Shown: positions 24,347 through 34,164 of the stretch, in pieces | How positions within the stretch are numbered: position 1 is the first letter of the stretch | Layout of the letters: each line of letters begins with the position of its first letter | From: Lachnospiraceae bacterium | Lineage (GTDB): Bacteria > Bacillota > Clostridia > Lachnospirales > Lachnospiraceae | Length of the DNA stretch: 36,456 nt | Reading direction: 5' to 3' | Assembly: GCA_017558205.1 (NCBI GenBank) | Contig: JAFYWD010000293.1 | Span: 1-36,456 of the forward strand | The notes under the pieces: generated by a model | The model's input: only the letters and a program-made list of their open reading frames with translations | What the model was told of the DNA's origin: nothing | Database searches by the model: none | Made by a program: the position numbers and the translations under genes

Positions 24347-25546
24347 ATGCAAAATGTTTATACCGTTGAAAGAATAAATAAGTATATTAAAAATATGTTC
24401 ACGCAGGATTATTTGTTACAGTCTGTCTGTGTAGGCGGAGAAGTAAGTAATTGCAAATATCATTCCTCTGGACATATTTATTTTACTATAAAGGATGAAA
24501 AAAGTACTTTAAGCTGTGTGATGTTTTCCGGAAACAGAAATGGACTGGATTTTACCATGGCAGAAGGTCAGCAGGTAGAAGTTGAAGGAAGTATTGATAT
24601 TTATGAGCGGGATGGAAAGTATCAGTTATATGCCCGTAAAATAAAAAAAGCCGGTGCAGGAGCCCTGTTTGAACAATTCCAGAAATTAAAAGAGGAATTG
24701 TTGGAAAGAGGGCTTTTTGCTGAAGAATATAAACAGCCTATTCCCAAATATATTAAAAAATTAGGAGTAGTTACAGCCTCTACAGGAGCTGCTATCAGAG
24801 ATATTATACAGGTTGCAAAGAGAAGAAATCCGTTTGTTCAGATTATTTTATATCCGGCTATCGTACAGGGAGAGGGGGCGGCTCCAAGTATTGCCCAGGG
24901 TATAAGAGCATTGGAGAACCTTGGTGTTGATCTGATGATTGTAGGAAGAGGAGGAGGTTCCATAGAAGATTTATGGGCCTTTAATACGGAAATGGTTGCA
25001 CAGGCTGTTTTTGATTGCTCAGTACCGATTATTTCGGCAGTAGGGCATGAAACAGATACTACAATTATCGACTTCGTATCTGATTTGAGAGCTCCTACAC
25101 CATCAGCTGCGGCTGAGCTTGCAGTATATGATGTAAATAAGTTTCTTTTGCAGTTGGAAGAGGAAAAGAGATTTTTATTTCAGCTGATGGAGCATAAAAT
25201 GGAAACTGCTAAGCTGCAGTTAGACAGTAATAAGGCAAAGCTTCAGTTACTTAGTCCGGAAAGCAGAATCAGAGAGAAAAGATTTTTATGTATTCGGTTG
25301 GAAGAAATGCTGCAGGAACAGATGAGAAAAGTAATAGAAGCCAAGAAATACCATCTTAGTATCCGTATGGAACGCTTAGAGGGATTATCCCCTATCCAAA
25401 AGCTGCAGCAGGGATATGCCTATGTTTCTGATAATAAAGGTAAAAATATCAGAAGTATTAGTCAGATATCAATAGGTGAAGAATTAGAGATTTTTGTAAG
25501 AGACGGAAAGATAAAGGCAAGAGCAGAGGATATCAGCAGTAATTAG
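24347..25546 (+). CDS. xseA: Exodeoxyribonuclease VII large subunit
   Basis: 399 residues. ExoVII degrades single-stranded DNA in both directions. The N-terminal OB-fold (VCVGGEVSNCKYHSSGHIYFTIKD) is followed by the catalytic domain with GVVTASTGAAIRDI, VGRGGGSIEDLWAFN and SAVGHETDTTIIDFVSDLRAPTPSAAAE, and by a coiled-coil C-terminus. It pairs with XseB encoded 62 bases downstream. Confidence 0.96.
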   Translation: MQNVYTVERINKYIKNMFTQDYLLQSVCVGGEVSNCKYHSSGHIYFTIKDEKSTLSCVMFSGNRNGLDFTMAEGQQVEVEGSIDIYERDGKYQLYARKIKKAGAGALFEQFQKLKEELLERGLFAEEYKQPIPKYIKKLGVVTASTGAAIRDIIQVAKRRNPFVQIILYPAIVQGEGAAPSIAQGIRALENLGVDLMIVGRGGGSIEDLWAFNTEMVAQAVFDCSVPIISAVGHETDTTIIDFVSDLRAPTPSAAAELAVYDVNKFLLQLEEEKRFLFQLMEHKMETAKLQLDSNKAKLQLLSPESRIREKRFLCIRLEEMLQEQMRKVIEAKKYHLSIRMERLEGLSPIQKLQQGYAYVSDNKGKNIRSISQISIGEELEIFVRDGKIKARAEDISSN

Positions 25547-25607
25547 AAACCGGAAAGCCGGGGAAAAGAATAACAGTAGTGAATGCTTGAGATAGAAAGG
25601 ATTCAAC

Positions 25608-25826
25608 ATGGCAAAGAAAAAGGAAGAGGTACTCTCCCTGGAAGAGGCACTGATTAAACTGGAAGAAACTGTTGAAAAATTACAGAAGGAAGAGGTCACT
25701 CTGGAAGAATCCTTTCAGTTATATAAGCAGGGTATGGCCTATGTAAAATTATGCAGTGAAACTATCGACCAGGTGGAAAAAAATGTTCTAATGCTAAATC
25801 AGGAGGGACATCTTGATGAATTATAA
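25608..25826 (+). CDS. xseB: Exodeoxyribonuclease VII small subunit
   Basis: 72 residues, the usual XseB size. The family helix-loop-helix pattern LSLEEALIKLEETVEKLQKEEVTLEESFQLYKQGM is clear. Several copies coat the XseA coiled-coil arm. The ATG at 25608 follows GAAAGGA at the expected distance. The 3' end overlaps ispA by 11 bases. Confidence 0.95.
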   Translation: MAKKKEEVLSLEEALIKLEETVEKLQKEEVTLEESFQLYKQGMAYVKLCSETIDQVEKNVLMLNQEGHLDEL

Positions 25827-26712
25827 AGTGGAAATAAAATCAAAAGTGAAAGAGATTGAAGATATTATCGAAAAGTATCTGCCGGGAGAAGCAGGCTATC
25901 AGAAAACTGTAATTGAGGCGATGAATTACAGCGTAAATGCCGGTGGAAAACGGCTTCGTCCCATGCTAATGAAGGAGGTCTTTACTCTCTTTGGAGGCAA
26001 GGGAGAGGTGATAGAACCCTTTATGGCAGCGATGGAAATGATACATACCTATTCTCTTGTACATGATGATCTACCTGCCATGGATGATGACGAATACCGG
26101 AGAGGAAGAAAAACTACCCATGTGGTTTACGGAGAATGCATGGCGATTTTAGCAGGTGACGGATTACTTAATTATGCATTTGAAACTGCCTGTAAAGCAT
26201 TTGATCTTGAGCCCAACAATAAAAATATTGGCAGAGCAATGCAGATTTTAGCTAAGAAAGCAGGGATTTTTGGAATGATAGGCGGTCAGACAGCTGATAT
26301 AGAGGCTGAGACCATGGAAAAGGATAAGATTACAAGCGACTTACTTCTTTTTATTCATAAAAATAAAACAGCTGCCTTAATTGAAAGCTCAATGATGATA
26401 GGAGCTGTGCTGGCAGGAGCTAAGGAAGAAGAAGTAAATGCTATAGAAAAAATCGGATATAATATAGGTGTCGCATTTCAAATTCAGGATGATATTCTGG
26501 ACATTACCGGATCCCTTGAGGTGTTGGGTAAGATGACCGGAAGTGATGAAAAAAATAACAAGGTTACTTATGTTTCCTTAAACGGAATGGAAAAAGCGAA
26601 GGAAGATGTAGAAAAGCTTTCTAAAGAAGCCCTTACACTTTTAGAGTCCTTCCGTAATAAGAATGAATTTTTGAATGAGTTGATAAAGGAATTAATTACC
26701 AGGGAAAAATAG
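25816..26712 (+). CDS. ispA: Polyprenyl synthetase (farnesyl/geranyl diphosphate synthase)
   Basis: 298 residues. The enzyme condenses IPP and DMAPP to short-chain prenyl diphosphates, feeding undecaprenyl and quinone-like products. First Asp-rich motif HDDLPAMDDDEYRRG and second FQIQDDILDITG are both present, as is GGKRLRP for diphosphate binding. The start is ATG 25816 behind AGGAGGG (25801-25806); a TTG at 25813 is in the same frame. It overlaps xseB and is followed by dxs, the first enzyme of the MEP pathway that supplies its substrates. Confidence 0.95.
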   Translation: MNYKVEIKSKVKEIEDIIEKYLPGEAGYQKTVIEAMNYSVNAGGKRLRPMLMKEVFTLFGGKGEVIEPFMAAMEMIHTYSLVHDDLPAMDDDEYRRGRKTTHVVYGECMAILAGDGLLNYAFETACKAFDLEPNNKNIGRAMQILAKKAGIFGMIGGQTADIEAETMEKDKITSDLLLFIHKNKTAALIESSMMIGAVLAGAKEEEVNAIEKIGYNIGVAFQIQDDILDITGSLEVLGKMTGSDEKNNKVTYVSLNGMEKAKEDVEKLSKEALTLLESFRNKNEFLNELIKELITREK

Positions 26713-26725
26713 AAGGGGGCAAAGG

Positions 26726-28585
26726 ATGCTTCTTGATTTAATAAAGAAACCGAATGATATCAAAAAAATAGAGCCCAATGATTATAATAGATTGGCAAGT
26801 GAAATCAGAGAGTTTTTAATAGAATCTATAAGTGAGACAGGTGGTCATTTGGGTCCAAATCTGGGCGTTGTGGAATTAACCATGGCATTACATCTTGCGT
26901 TAGACTTACCCAAGGATAAAATTATCTGGGATGTGGGGCATCAGTCTTATACCCATAAATTATTAACAGGAAGAAAAGAAGGCTTTGGCAGCCTAAGAAA
27001 GTATGGGGGAATGAGCGGTTTTCCCAAACGCTGTGAAAGTGACTGTGATTGCTTTGATACAGGGCATAGTTCTACTTCTTTGTCTGCAGGCTTGGGCTTT
27101 GTAAAAGCCAGGGATATCAAAGGTGATAATAATTATGTGGTTTCGGTAATTGGAGACGGGGCTTTAACCGGAGGAATGGCCTACGAAGCGTTAAATAATG
27201 CAGCCAGAATGGATACCAATTTTATTATTATCCTGAATGATAATAATATGTCTATTTCTGAAAATGTAGGAGGTATGTCTAAATATCTTAACAGTATCCG
27301 TACTGCTGAGAATTATCGGAATACCAAGGATGGGATTTATTATTCACTTTTAAAAACAAAGCATGGACAGGCCATTGTAGATAAGGTAAGAAAAGCAAAG
27401 AACAGTGTAAAACAATTGGTGATTCCGGGAATGCTTTTTGAAAATATGGGAATTACCTATCTGGGACCGGTGGACGGTCATGATATTAACGGCTTGGTTA
27501 CTGTGATAAATGAGGCGAAAAGATGTAAAACCTCGGTAATTGTCCATGTAATTACAAAAAAAGGTAAGGGGTACGAACCGGCGGAGAAGCATCCGGCCAG
27601 ATTTCATGGTTCTGATCCCTTTGATATAGAAACAGGAGTACCAAAAAAATTAAAGCCGAAGCCTAATTATACAGATATTTTTTCAACAGTAATGATTAAG
27701 CTGGCTAAGAGAAATCCGGAGGTAGTGGCAATTACGGCAGCTATGCCGGACGGAACAGGACTGAAACGTTTTCGTAATGTTTATCCCAAACGTTTCTTTG
27801 ATGTAGGAATTGCAGAACAGCATGCCGTTACCTTTGCGGCAGGATTGGCGGCCAATGGATTAAAACCAATTGTGGCAGTATATTCTTCATTTTTGCAAAG
27901 AGCCTATGATCAGATTGTTCATGATGTATGTATACAGAATCTTCCGGTGGTATTCGCCATTGACAGAGCAGGCCTAGTAGGAAGTGACGGAGAAACGCAT
28001 CAGGGAATTTTTGATTTGTCTTATTTGTCCTCGATTCCCAATATGCATGTAATGGCACCTAAGAATAAATGGGAATTATCAGATATGATGAAATTTGCAG
28101 TAGCCTTCGATGGTCCAATTGCAGTACGTTATCCCAGAGGAGAGGCCTATGATGGTTTGGAGGAATACCGTCAGCCTGTAGTTTATGGTAAGAGTGAGGT
28201 TATCTACCAGGAGCATCAGATTGCCTTGCTTGCTGTGGGAAGTATGGTGAAAACTGCAGTGGAAGTCAGAAATAAGTTAAAGATATTGGGTTATGGCTGT
28301 TCCCTGATTAATGCACGCTTTATCAAACCTATTGATGAAGAGATGATAGAAGCGGCAGGAAAAAAGCATGAGCTTTTGGTTACTATGGAAGAGAATGTGG
28401 CCAGTGGAGGCTTTGGGGAAAAAACCAGAGCATATATGAGCCAGAACTCTATGAGAAATAAGCTGTTAAATATTACATTACCTGATGATTATGTAGAACA
28501 TGGAAATGTGGATATTTTGAAAAAAGAAGTCGGAATAGATGCTGATTCTATTGTACAGAAAATAGTTACGGCATTACGGAGCTAA
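26726..28585 (+). CDS. dxs: 1-deoxy-D-xylulose-5-phosphate synthase
   Basis: 619 residues. DXS condenses pyruvate and glyceraldehyde 3-phosphate using thiamine diphosphate, the entry of the MEP isoprenoid pathway. The N-terminal GGHLGPNLGVVELTMALH, the ThDP motif GDGALTGGMAYEALNNAA...NDNNMSIS, and the transketolase-like RFFDVGIAEQHAVTFAAGLA are all present, with a C-terminal domain ending in PDDYVEHG. It lies 13 bases after ispA and one base before tlyA. Confidence 0.98.
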   Translation: MLLDLIKKPNDIKKIEPNDYNRLASEIREFLIESISETGGHLGPNLGVVELTMALHLALDLPKDKIIWDVGHQSYTHKLLTGRKEGFGSLRKYGGMSGFPKRCESDCDCFDTGHSSTSLSAGLGFVKARDIKGDNNYVVSVIGDGALTGGMAYEALNNAARMDTNFIIILNDNNMSISENVGGMSKYLNSIRTAENYRNTKDGIYYSLLKTKHGQAIVDKVRKAKNSVKQLVIPGMLFENMGITYLGPVDGHDINGLVTVINEAKRCKTSVIVHVITKKGKGYEPAEKHPARFHGSDPFDIETGVPKKLKPKPNYTDIFSTVMIKLAKRNPEVVAITAAMPDGTGLKRFRNVYPKRFFDVGIAEQHAVTFAAGLAANGLKPIVAVYSSFLQRAYDQIVHDVCIQNLPVVFAIDRAGLVGSDGETHQGIFDLSYLSSIPNMHVMAPKNKWELSDMMKFAVAFDGPIAVRYPRGEAYDGLEEYRQPVVYGKSEVIYQEHQIALLAVGSMVKTAVEVRNKLKILGYGCSLINARFIKPIDEEMIEAAGKKHELLVTMEENVASGGFGEKTRAYMSQNSMRNKLLNITLPDDYVEHGNVDILKKEVGIDADSIVQKIVTALRS

Positions 28586-28586
28586 C

Positions 28587-29474
28587 ATGAAGGAACGATT
28601 AGATGTTTTACTGGTTTCGGGGGGATATGCCCAGTCTAGAGAAAAGGCAAAAGCCATTATTATGTCCGGGAATGTTTTTGTAAACGGACAAAGAGAGGAT
28701 AAGGCAGGAACTACCTTCGATCCTACAAAAGTAAAAATAGAAGTAAAAGGCCAGACCTTAAAATATGTAAGCCGTGGTGGATTGAAGCTGGAAAAGGCAA
28801 TGAATGCCTTTGCAATCCAATTAGCAAATAAAGTTTGTATGGATATTGGAGCTTCTACCGGAGGATTTACGGATTGTATGCTGCAAAACGGAGCAGTAAA
28901 GGTTTATTCCGTTGATGTAGGACACGGGCAGCTGGATTGGAAATTAAGAAATGATGAAAGAGTTGTCTGTATGGAGAAAACGAATTTTCGATATCTGATG
29001 CCCGAAGATATCGAGGATAAGCTGGATTTTGCTTCAGTAGATGTTTCCTTTATTTCTTTAAGCAAGATTTTATTGCCTGCCGGAAGAATACTGAAGGATC
29101 GGGGAGAAATGGTCTGTCTGATTAAGCCGCAGTTTGAAGCAGGAAAAGAGAAAGTAGGGAAAAAGGGTGTAGTAAGAGAAAAGAAAGTACACCATGAAGT
29201 TATTGAAAAGATATTTGTTTTAGCAGATATTGCAGGCTTCCGAGTATTAAATTTGGAACATTCACCGATTAAGGGACCTGAAGGAAATATAGAGTATTTG
29301 ATTCATATTAAAAAGAATGATTTTTATAACGAGCAGTGTGAGGAGTTGACAGAAGCTGAAATTGAAAGACAGCTTTTAGAAAAAACGGAAGCCGACAGAG
29401 GGGAAGGCTTGGCACAGGATAAGCTGGATATGATAGAGAAGGTTGTAGAAGAGGCTCATAGCATACTTCAGTAG
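28587..29474 (+). CDS. tlyA: TlyA-family rRNA 2'-O-methyltransferase
   Basis: 295 residues. TlyA methylates ribose positions of 16S/23S rRNA; the hemolysin name is historical. An S4 RNA-binding domain (1-60, RLDVLLVSGGYAQSREKAKA) precedes an FtsJ-like SAM methyltransferase with DIGASTGGFTDCML and the DVSFISLSKILLPAG segment. It starts one base after the dxs stop, with GGAGC just ahead as a weak ribosome binding site. Confidence 0.94.
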   Translation: MKERLDVLLVSGGYAQSREKAKAIIMSGNVFVNGQREDKAGTTFDPTKVKIEVKGQTLKYVSRGGLKLEKAMNAFAIQLANKVCMDIGASTGGFTDCMLQNGAVKVYSVDVGHGQLDWKLRNDERVVCMEKTNFRYLMPEDIEDKLDFASVDVSFISLSKILLPAGRILKDRGEMVCLIKPQFEAGKEKVGKKGVVREKKVHHEVIEKIFVLADIAGFRVLNLEHSPIKGPEGNIEYLIHIKKNDFYNEQCEELTEAEIERQLLEKTEADRGEGLAQDKLDMIEKVVEEAHSILQ

Positions 29475-29487
29475 GAGAAGGATAAGA

Positions 29488-30312
29488 ATGAAATTTGCAA
29501 TTATAACAAATGAACTGAAGGATCCGGGATTAGAGATTACCAATAGGATTACAAGTTTGTTGGATAAAAAGGGAATATCTTACAAGCTGTTAAAAAAGGC
29601 AGAGGATTTTCAAGCAGATATTGATATCATGATGGTACTTGGAGGAGACGGTACCATGCTTCAGGCAGCCAGAGAAAATGCAGGTAAAAATATTCCCATG
29701 ATTGGTATTAACCTGGGTACCTTAGGATTTTTATCCGAGGTGGAGATTGAGAATATTGAAGAGGCTATAGATAAGCTGATTAATAAAGAATATGAGGAAG
29801 AACAAAGAATGATGCTTTGCGGAGAAATTACAGGGAATGGAAAAAGAACTGTGATTTCACCTGCATTAAATGATATTTCTATTACCAGATCGGGCTCATT
29901 GCAAATTATCAGCCTGAATATTTTCGTAAATGGAAAGCTGTTATGTAACTTTAATGCAGATGGTATTATTATTTCCACACCTACCGGATCTACCGGCTAT
30001 AATATGTCTGCAGGAGGGCCTATTGTTGAGCCGGGAGCAGATCTGATTCTTATTACTCCTATTTGTGCCCATACTCTGAATGCCAGAAGTATTGTTTTAA
30101 GATCTGATGATATTGTAGAGGTGGAGGTTCCGGCAGGACGGCTGGGAAGAAGTCAGACAGTAGAGGCTAATTCTGATGGTAATGAACGGATTGCGATGGA
30201 AACAGGAGATAGAATTCGTATTTATAAAGCTAAGGAAACAACGACTATTTTAAAACTGAGTAAAATGTGCTTTTTAGAGATTTTGCATAAAAAAATGGGA
30301 GATACAAAGTAG
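29488..30312 (+). CDS. nadK: NAD kinase
   Basis: 274 residues. It phosphorylates NAD to NADP. The GGDGTM motif (MMVLGGDGTMLQAAR), GINLGTLGFLSEVE and the PTGSTGYNMSAGGPIVEP segment are all present. It lies 13 bases after tlyA, with AGGAGAAGGA as ribosome binding site. The tlyA-nadK-argR-recN order is common in Firmicutes. Confidence 0.97.
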   Translation: MKFAIITNELKDPGLEITNRITSLLDKKGISYKLLKKAEDFQADIDIMMVLGGDGTMLQAARENAGKNIPMIGINLGTLGFLSEVEIENIEEAIDKLINKEYEEEQRMMLCGEITGNGKRTVISPALNDISITRSGSLQIISLNIFVNGKLLCNFNADGIIISTPTGSTGYNMSAGGPIVEPGADLILITPICAHTLNARSIVLRSDDIVEVEVPAGRLGRSQTVEANSDGNERIAMETGDRIRIYKAKETTTILKLSKMCFLEILHKKMGDTK

Positions 30313-30327
30313 AAAGGTAAAAAAGGA

Positions 30328-30777
30328 ATGAAGGGAAATCGTCACCAAAAAATTGTGGAATTAGTGGAAACTTATGAGATAGAAACACAGGAAGAATTGG
30401 CTGACCGTTTAAGAAGTGAGGGATATCGTGTAACACAGGCAACAGTTTCAAGAGATATCAGACAACTGAATTTATCCAAAGTGTCTGCCGGTGGTGGAAA
30501 ACAGAAATACGTAATTTTAAAACAAGAGGATAATCTTATCGGGGAAAAATATATCAGAGTATTGAAGGACGGTTTTGTTTCTATGGATCGGGCACAGAAT
30601 ATTCTGGTAATCAAGACAGTAGCAGGAATGGCAATGGCGGTAGCTGCAGCTATTGATACTATGAAGCTGGAAGAAATAGTGGGTAGTATTGCAGGAGATG
30701 ATACTATTATGGCAGCTGTAAGGACAAATGAAGATACGGAAGCAGTGATGGAAAAGATAAGAAAGGTGCTGATGTAA
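30328..30777 (+). CDS. argR: Arginine repressor ArgR
   Basis: 149 residues. The N-terminal winged helix (ETQEELADRLRSEGYRVTQATVSRDIRQL) binds ARG boxes, and the C-terminal hexamerisation/arginine domain contains GSIAGDDTIMAAVRT. No arginine genes are in the window; the location before recN is conserved and apparently unrelated to its regulon. ATG 30328 is preceded by AAAAAGGA. Confidence 0.96.
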   Translation: MKGNRHQKIVELVETYEIETQEELADRLRSEGYRVTQATVSRDIRQLNLSKVSAGGGKQKYVILKQEDNLIGEKYIRVLKDGFVSMDRAQNILVIKTVAGMAMAVAAAIDTMKLEEIVGSIAGDDTIMAAVRTNEDTEAVMEKIRKVLM

Positions 30778-30861
30778 CAATTCTTCGTAATAAGAAAGCC
30801 TGCTATGAAAAGAGGCGTATGCCAGGATAAAACTTACCGGGGAGAAGAGTAAGGAGAATTT

Positions 30862-32556
30862 ATGTTAATAAGTTTACATGTAAAAAATCTGGCTCTGATA
30901 GACGAAACAGAGGTTTACTTTAAAGAGGGACTGAATATTTTAACAGGAGAAACAGGAGCCGGTAAATCTATTATTATGGGCTCAGTTAATCTTGCTTTGG
31001 GAGGAAAGGCAGATAAGGGAATGATCCGGACAGGGGCTGAGTTTGCCTTGGTACAATTAATTTTCGGGATTACCTCCAAGGAGCAGGAGCAGGTATTGGA
31101 AGAAATGGATATTCCCGTGGAAGAGGATAAAACACTTATTATTCTTCGTAAAATACTGCCGGAAAGAAGTATTTGTAAGGTAAATGGTATTACTATCAGC
31201 CAAAGGCAATTAAAGGAGCTGGCCTCCTTATTTATAAATATTCATGGTCAGCATGAAACACAAACCTTATTAAATGTTAAACAATATTCCCAGATTTTGG
31301 ATGAGTATGCAGGAGAAAAACACGAGAAAATAAAAAGAGAACTGAAAGAGGTCTTTGAACAATATAAAGAAGTGACAGAACAGCTGGAAGAGGCAGTTCT
31401 GGATGAAAAAGAAAAAAACAGAGAAATTTCTTTAGCAGAATATGAAATCAATGAGATAGAGAACGGAAGACTGATTACAGGAGAAGATGAAGAACTGGAG
31501 GAGAGATATCGCAGAATGATTAATGCTAAGCGCATTACTGAGTATATCTCCTATGTCTATGATGCTACAGGTTATGAAAGTAATCATTCTGCAGGTAATA
31601 GTATCGGAAGAGCGGTAAAGGATTTAAAACAGGCATTAAATTATGACGAGAGTCTGCAAGGTTTAACAGATCAACTGGTTGAGATTGAAGATTTACTTAA
31701 TGATTTTAACCGAGCCATGGCTGACTATCAAAAAGATTTAGAGTTTGAGCCGGCAGAATTTGATGAAGTGGAAAAACGGTTAAATCTTTATAATTATTTG
31801 AAGGAAAAATACGGTAATTCCGTCACTGAGATTTTATTATATAAACAGCAAAAAGAAGAACTGCTGGAAAAGCTGAATGATTTTGATAATTATATCAAAA
31901 CTTTGGAAGCTAAGAAGGAAGGATTATATGGTGAGGTTATAAGTTTATGTGAAAAGCTTTCAAACTCCCGGAAAAAGAATGCAAAGGCTTTACAAAAGGA
32001 ATTAAAGCAGGCATTACAGGATTTGAATTTCCTTACCGTAGAGTTAGATTTGAAGGTAGAACGGGAAGCTCACAGGATTACTGCTGATGGTTATGATTCT
32101 GTGGATTTTATGATTTCCTTAAATACCGGTGAGCCGGTAAGATCTATCAGTAAGGTAGCCAGCGGTGGTGAGTTATCCAGAATTATGCTGGCATTAAAGG
32201 CAGTAATGGCAGATAAGGAAAAGATAAATACCTTAATTTTTGATGAAATAGATGCAGGAATCAGTGGAAAGACAGCCTGGAAGGTTTCTGAAAAAATGGC
32301 AGTACTGGGGAAAGAGCATCAATTAATATGTATTACTCATTTGCCTCAGATTGCGGCTATGGCAGACAGTCATTTTATGATTGAGAAAAAGACAAAAGAT
32401 GGAAGAAGTGTCACAGAAATTAAGGAATTAAAGGAAGAAAAGGAACTGGAGGAAATTGCCAGATTGCTTAGCGGAACAGAGGTTACGGATGCAGTCTTAA
32501 CCAATGCCAGGGAATTGAAAGAATTGGCAACAAAAGCGAAAGATAATGTGAAGTAA
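30862..32556 (+). CDS. recN: DNA repair protein RecN
   Basis: 564 residues. RecN is an SMC-like ATPase in double-strand break repair. Walker A GETGAGKS is residues 29-36; long coiled-coil arms with the central hinge region follow (about 150-350); the ABC signature VASGGELSRIML and Walker B TLIFDEIDAGISG lie in the C-terminal half. Ribosome binding site AAGGAGAA. The 84-base gap from argR has no strong promoter, and the gene is followed by a terminator. Confidence 0.97.
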   Translation: MLISLHVKNLALIDETEVYFKEGLNILTGETGAGKSIIMGSVNLALGGKADKGMIRTGAEFALVQLIFGITSKEQEQVLEEMDIPVEEDKTLIILRKILPERSICKVNGITISQRQLKELASLFINIHGQHETQTLLNVKQYSQILDEYAGEKHEKIKRELKEVFEQYKEVTEQLEEAVLDEKEKNREISLAEYEINEIENGRLITGEDEELEERYRRMINAKRITEYISYVYDATGYESNHSAGNSIGRAVKDLKQALNYDESLQGLTDQLVEIEDLLNDFNRAMADYQKDLEFEPAEFDEVEKRLNLYNYLKEKYGNSVTEILLYKQQKEELLEKLNDFDNYIKTLEAKKEGLYGEVISLCEKLSNSRKKNAKALQKELKQALQDLNFLTVELDLKVEREAHRITADGYDSVDFMISLNTGEPVRSISKVASGGELSRIMLALKAVMADKEKINTLIFDEIDAGISGKTAWKVSEKMAVLGKEHQLICITHLPQIAAMADSHFMIEKKTKDGRSVTEIKELKEEKELEEIARLLSGTEVTDAVLTNARELKELATKAKDNVK

Positions 32557-32580
32557 AAAATAAATTTTTCCATATACTAA

Positions 32581-32606
32581 GAAGGATGTCTGAGGACATC
32601 CTTTTT
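32581..32606 (+). terminator. Terminator of recN
   Basis: AAGGATGTC (32582-32590) pairs with GACATCCTT (32595-32603) around TGAG, followed by a T tract. It closes the operon before spoIVB. Confidence 0.9.
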
Positions 32607-32614
32607 CTTATACT

Positions 32615-32643
32615 ATGAGTTCCCCATTTGTCGGGCGACTCAT
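32615..32643. promoter_or_regulatory. Inverted repeat between the recN terminator and spoIVB
   Basis: ATGAGT (32615-32620) and ACTCAT (32638-32643) form an inverted repeat enclosing 17 bases with TTTGTCGGG, a partial match to the Spo0A box TTTGTCRAA. This is suggestive only. No convincing sigma-F or sigma-G promoter could be picked between 32644 and 32730. Confidence 0.3.
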
Positions 32644-32730
32644 CCTATGAAGTTACACAAAAAATAAAAAGTATTTTTCGAAAGTGTAGGAATACAGAAA
32701 GGAGAGAAAAAGAGTTTGGGGGAGAAAGAG

Positions 32731-33993
32731 ATGGGAATTAATAGAGCTAGTGTACAAGGGAAAAAATACGAACGGTTTATCTATATCATGCTGATTATCA
32801 GCAGCTTTTCTCTTGGTCTCTTCTGGTTATGGGAAGTATGGAGAAAAATTCCGTCAGATATTAATGTAAAAGCAGGCAGCAATCAGGAAATTGAGCTTTT
32901 AGTTCCTGCCACTGCCAGGATTTATAAAAATAAAGAAGATCAAATGGTGGATTTAGATTTATCCAAAGAAATTATATTCTATGCCAAAGCAGAAGATACT
33001 TATACTATGGAAGTCAGCTTATTTGGTTTTATTCCGTTTAAAGAAACCTCAGTATCTGTTATTAAAGATAAAAAGCTGATTCCGGCAGGGACACCAATAG
33101 GAATTTTTGTGGAAACAGATGGTATTTTGGTTATTGATACAGGAAGCTTTTGCGATTTAGAAGGAAAAAAAGTGAATCCCTCCGGAGATTCTCTGGAGCC
33201 GGGAGATTATATACAAAAACTTAATGGAGAAAAAATAATTGACAAAGAAGATCTGATAAAACGTATTTCAGAATGTGGGGGTCAGGATATTTTATTGGAA
33301 ATAAATAGGGAAGAACAGGTGAAAACAATTTCTGTTACACCGATACAGAATGAAGCCGGAGAATATAAGCTGGGAATCTGGGTAAGGGATAATGCTCAAG
33401 GTATAGGTACCTTGACATTTATTGATGAAGAAGGTAACTTTGGTGCGCTGGGACACGGGATTAATGATGTTGATACAGCTAATTTAATGGAATTAAAGGG
33501 AGGCGGCCTATATAAAACAGACATTATCTCTATTACTAAAGGAGAAGGTGGAAAGCCGGGGGAATTAACAGGTGTAATTGCATATTCTGAAAAATATAAG
33601 CTGGGAACTATTTATTGTAATAGTGTAGAAGGTATTTATGGAAAGTTATATCCTACTGCACTCGATGCCGGTGAATTATTACCTATAGGGTTAAGACAGG
33701 AAATTAAAAAGGGGAGTGCTCAAATTGTTTCTACTGTTTCGGGTAAAAAAGAGATGTATGATATTGAAATTATCAATATTTATCCGGACAATGACAATGT
33801 TAACCGTGGCTTGGAAATTAAGGTCACTGACCCTAAGTTATTGGAGCTGACAGGAGGAATCGTGCAGGGGATGAGCGGCAGTCCCATCATTCAGGACGGG
33901 AAGTTGGTTGGGGCAGTGACCCACGTTCTTGTCAATGACCCGACGAGAGGGTATGGGATTTTTATCGAGAACATGCTGGAAGCAGCAGATTAA
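32731..33993 (+). CDS. spoIVB: SpoIVB serine peptidase
   Basis: 420 residues from ATG 32731. SpoIVB is the forespore-secreted S55 protease that starts the signalling cascade activating pro-sigma-K. It has an N-terminal membrane anchor (about 18-38), a PDZ domain (SGDSLEPGDYIQKLNGEKI, about 150-200), and the catalytic His242 (LGHGINDVDT) and Ser384 (QGMSGSPII). The ATG follows GGGGGAG at 32718-32724; a TTG at 32716 would add five residues and is less likely. In most spore formers spo0A follows; here a terminator and accessory genes come next. Confidence 0.96.
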   Translation: MGINRASVQGKKYERFIYIMLIISSFSLGLFWLWEVWRKIPSDINVKAGSNQEIELLVPATARIYKNKEDQMVDLDLSKEIIFYAKAEDTYTMEVSLFGFIPFKETSVSVIKDKKLIPAGTPIGIFVETDGILVIDTGSFCDLEGKKVNPSGDSLEPGDYIQKLNGEKIIDKEDLIKRISECGGQDILLEINREEQVKTISVTPIQNEAGEYKLGIWVRDNAQGIGTLTFIDEEGNFGALGHGINDVDTANLMELKGGGLYKTDIISITKGEGGKPGELTGVIAYSEKYKLGTIYCNSVEGIYGKLYPTALDAGELLPIGLRQEIKKGSAQIVSTVSGKKEMYDIEIINIYPDNDNVNRGLEIKVTDPKLLELTGGIVQGMSGSPIIQDGKLVGAVTHVLVNDPTRGYGIFIENMLEAAD

Positions 33994-34001
33994 ATTGAAA
34001 G

Positions 34002-34029
34002 ACAGGGGCATCTGCCCCCTGCTTTTTTG
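34002..34029 (+). terminator. Terminator of spoIVB
   Basis: CAGGGGCA (34003-34010) and TGCCCCCTG (34013-34021) form a GC-rich stem with one bulged C, followed by CTTTTTTG. Confidence 0.85.
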
Positions 34030-34075
34030 TGATTTTGTGATACAATCAGTTAAACAAACTTGAAGTTTCTGTTGT

Positions 34076-34110
34076 AAAAAAGATGTCTATTAATTTAGAT
34101 ATCTTTTTTT
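34076..34110. terminator. Orphan bidirectional terminator-like hairpin
   Basis: AAAAAAGATGTCT (34076-34088) pairs with AGATATCTTTTTT (34097-34109) with one G-U pair and an 8-base loop, flanked by A and T runs. It lies 50 bases beyond the spoIVB terminator, with no gene between, so it may be left over from a lost gene. Confidence 0.65.
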
Positions 34111-34164
34111 GTAAAAAACTATTGAAATCAATTTTTAATCCACTTATGCTTATTTTAGGACGTC

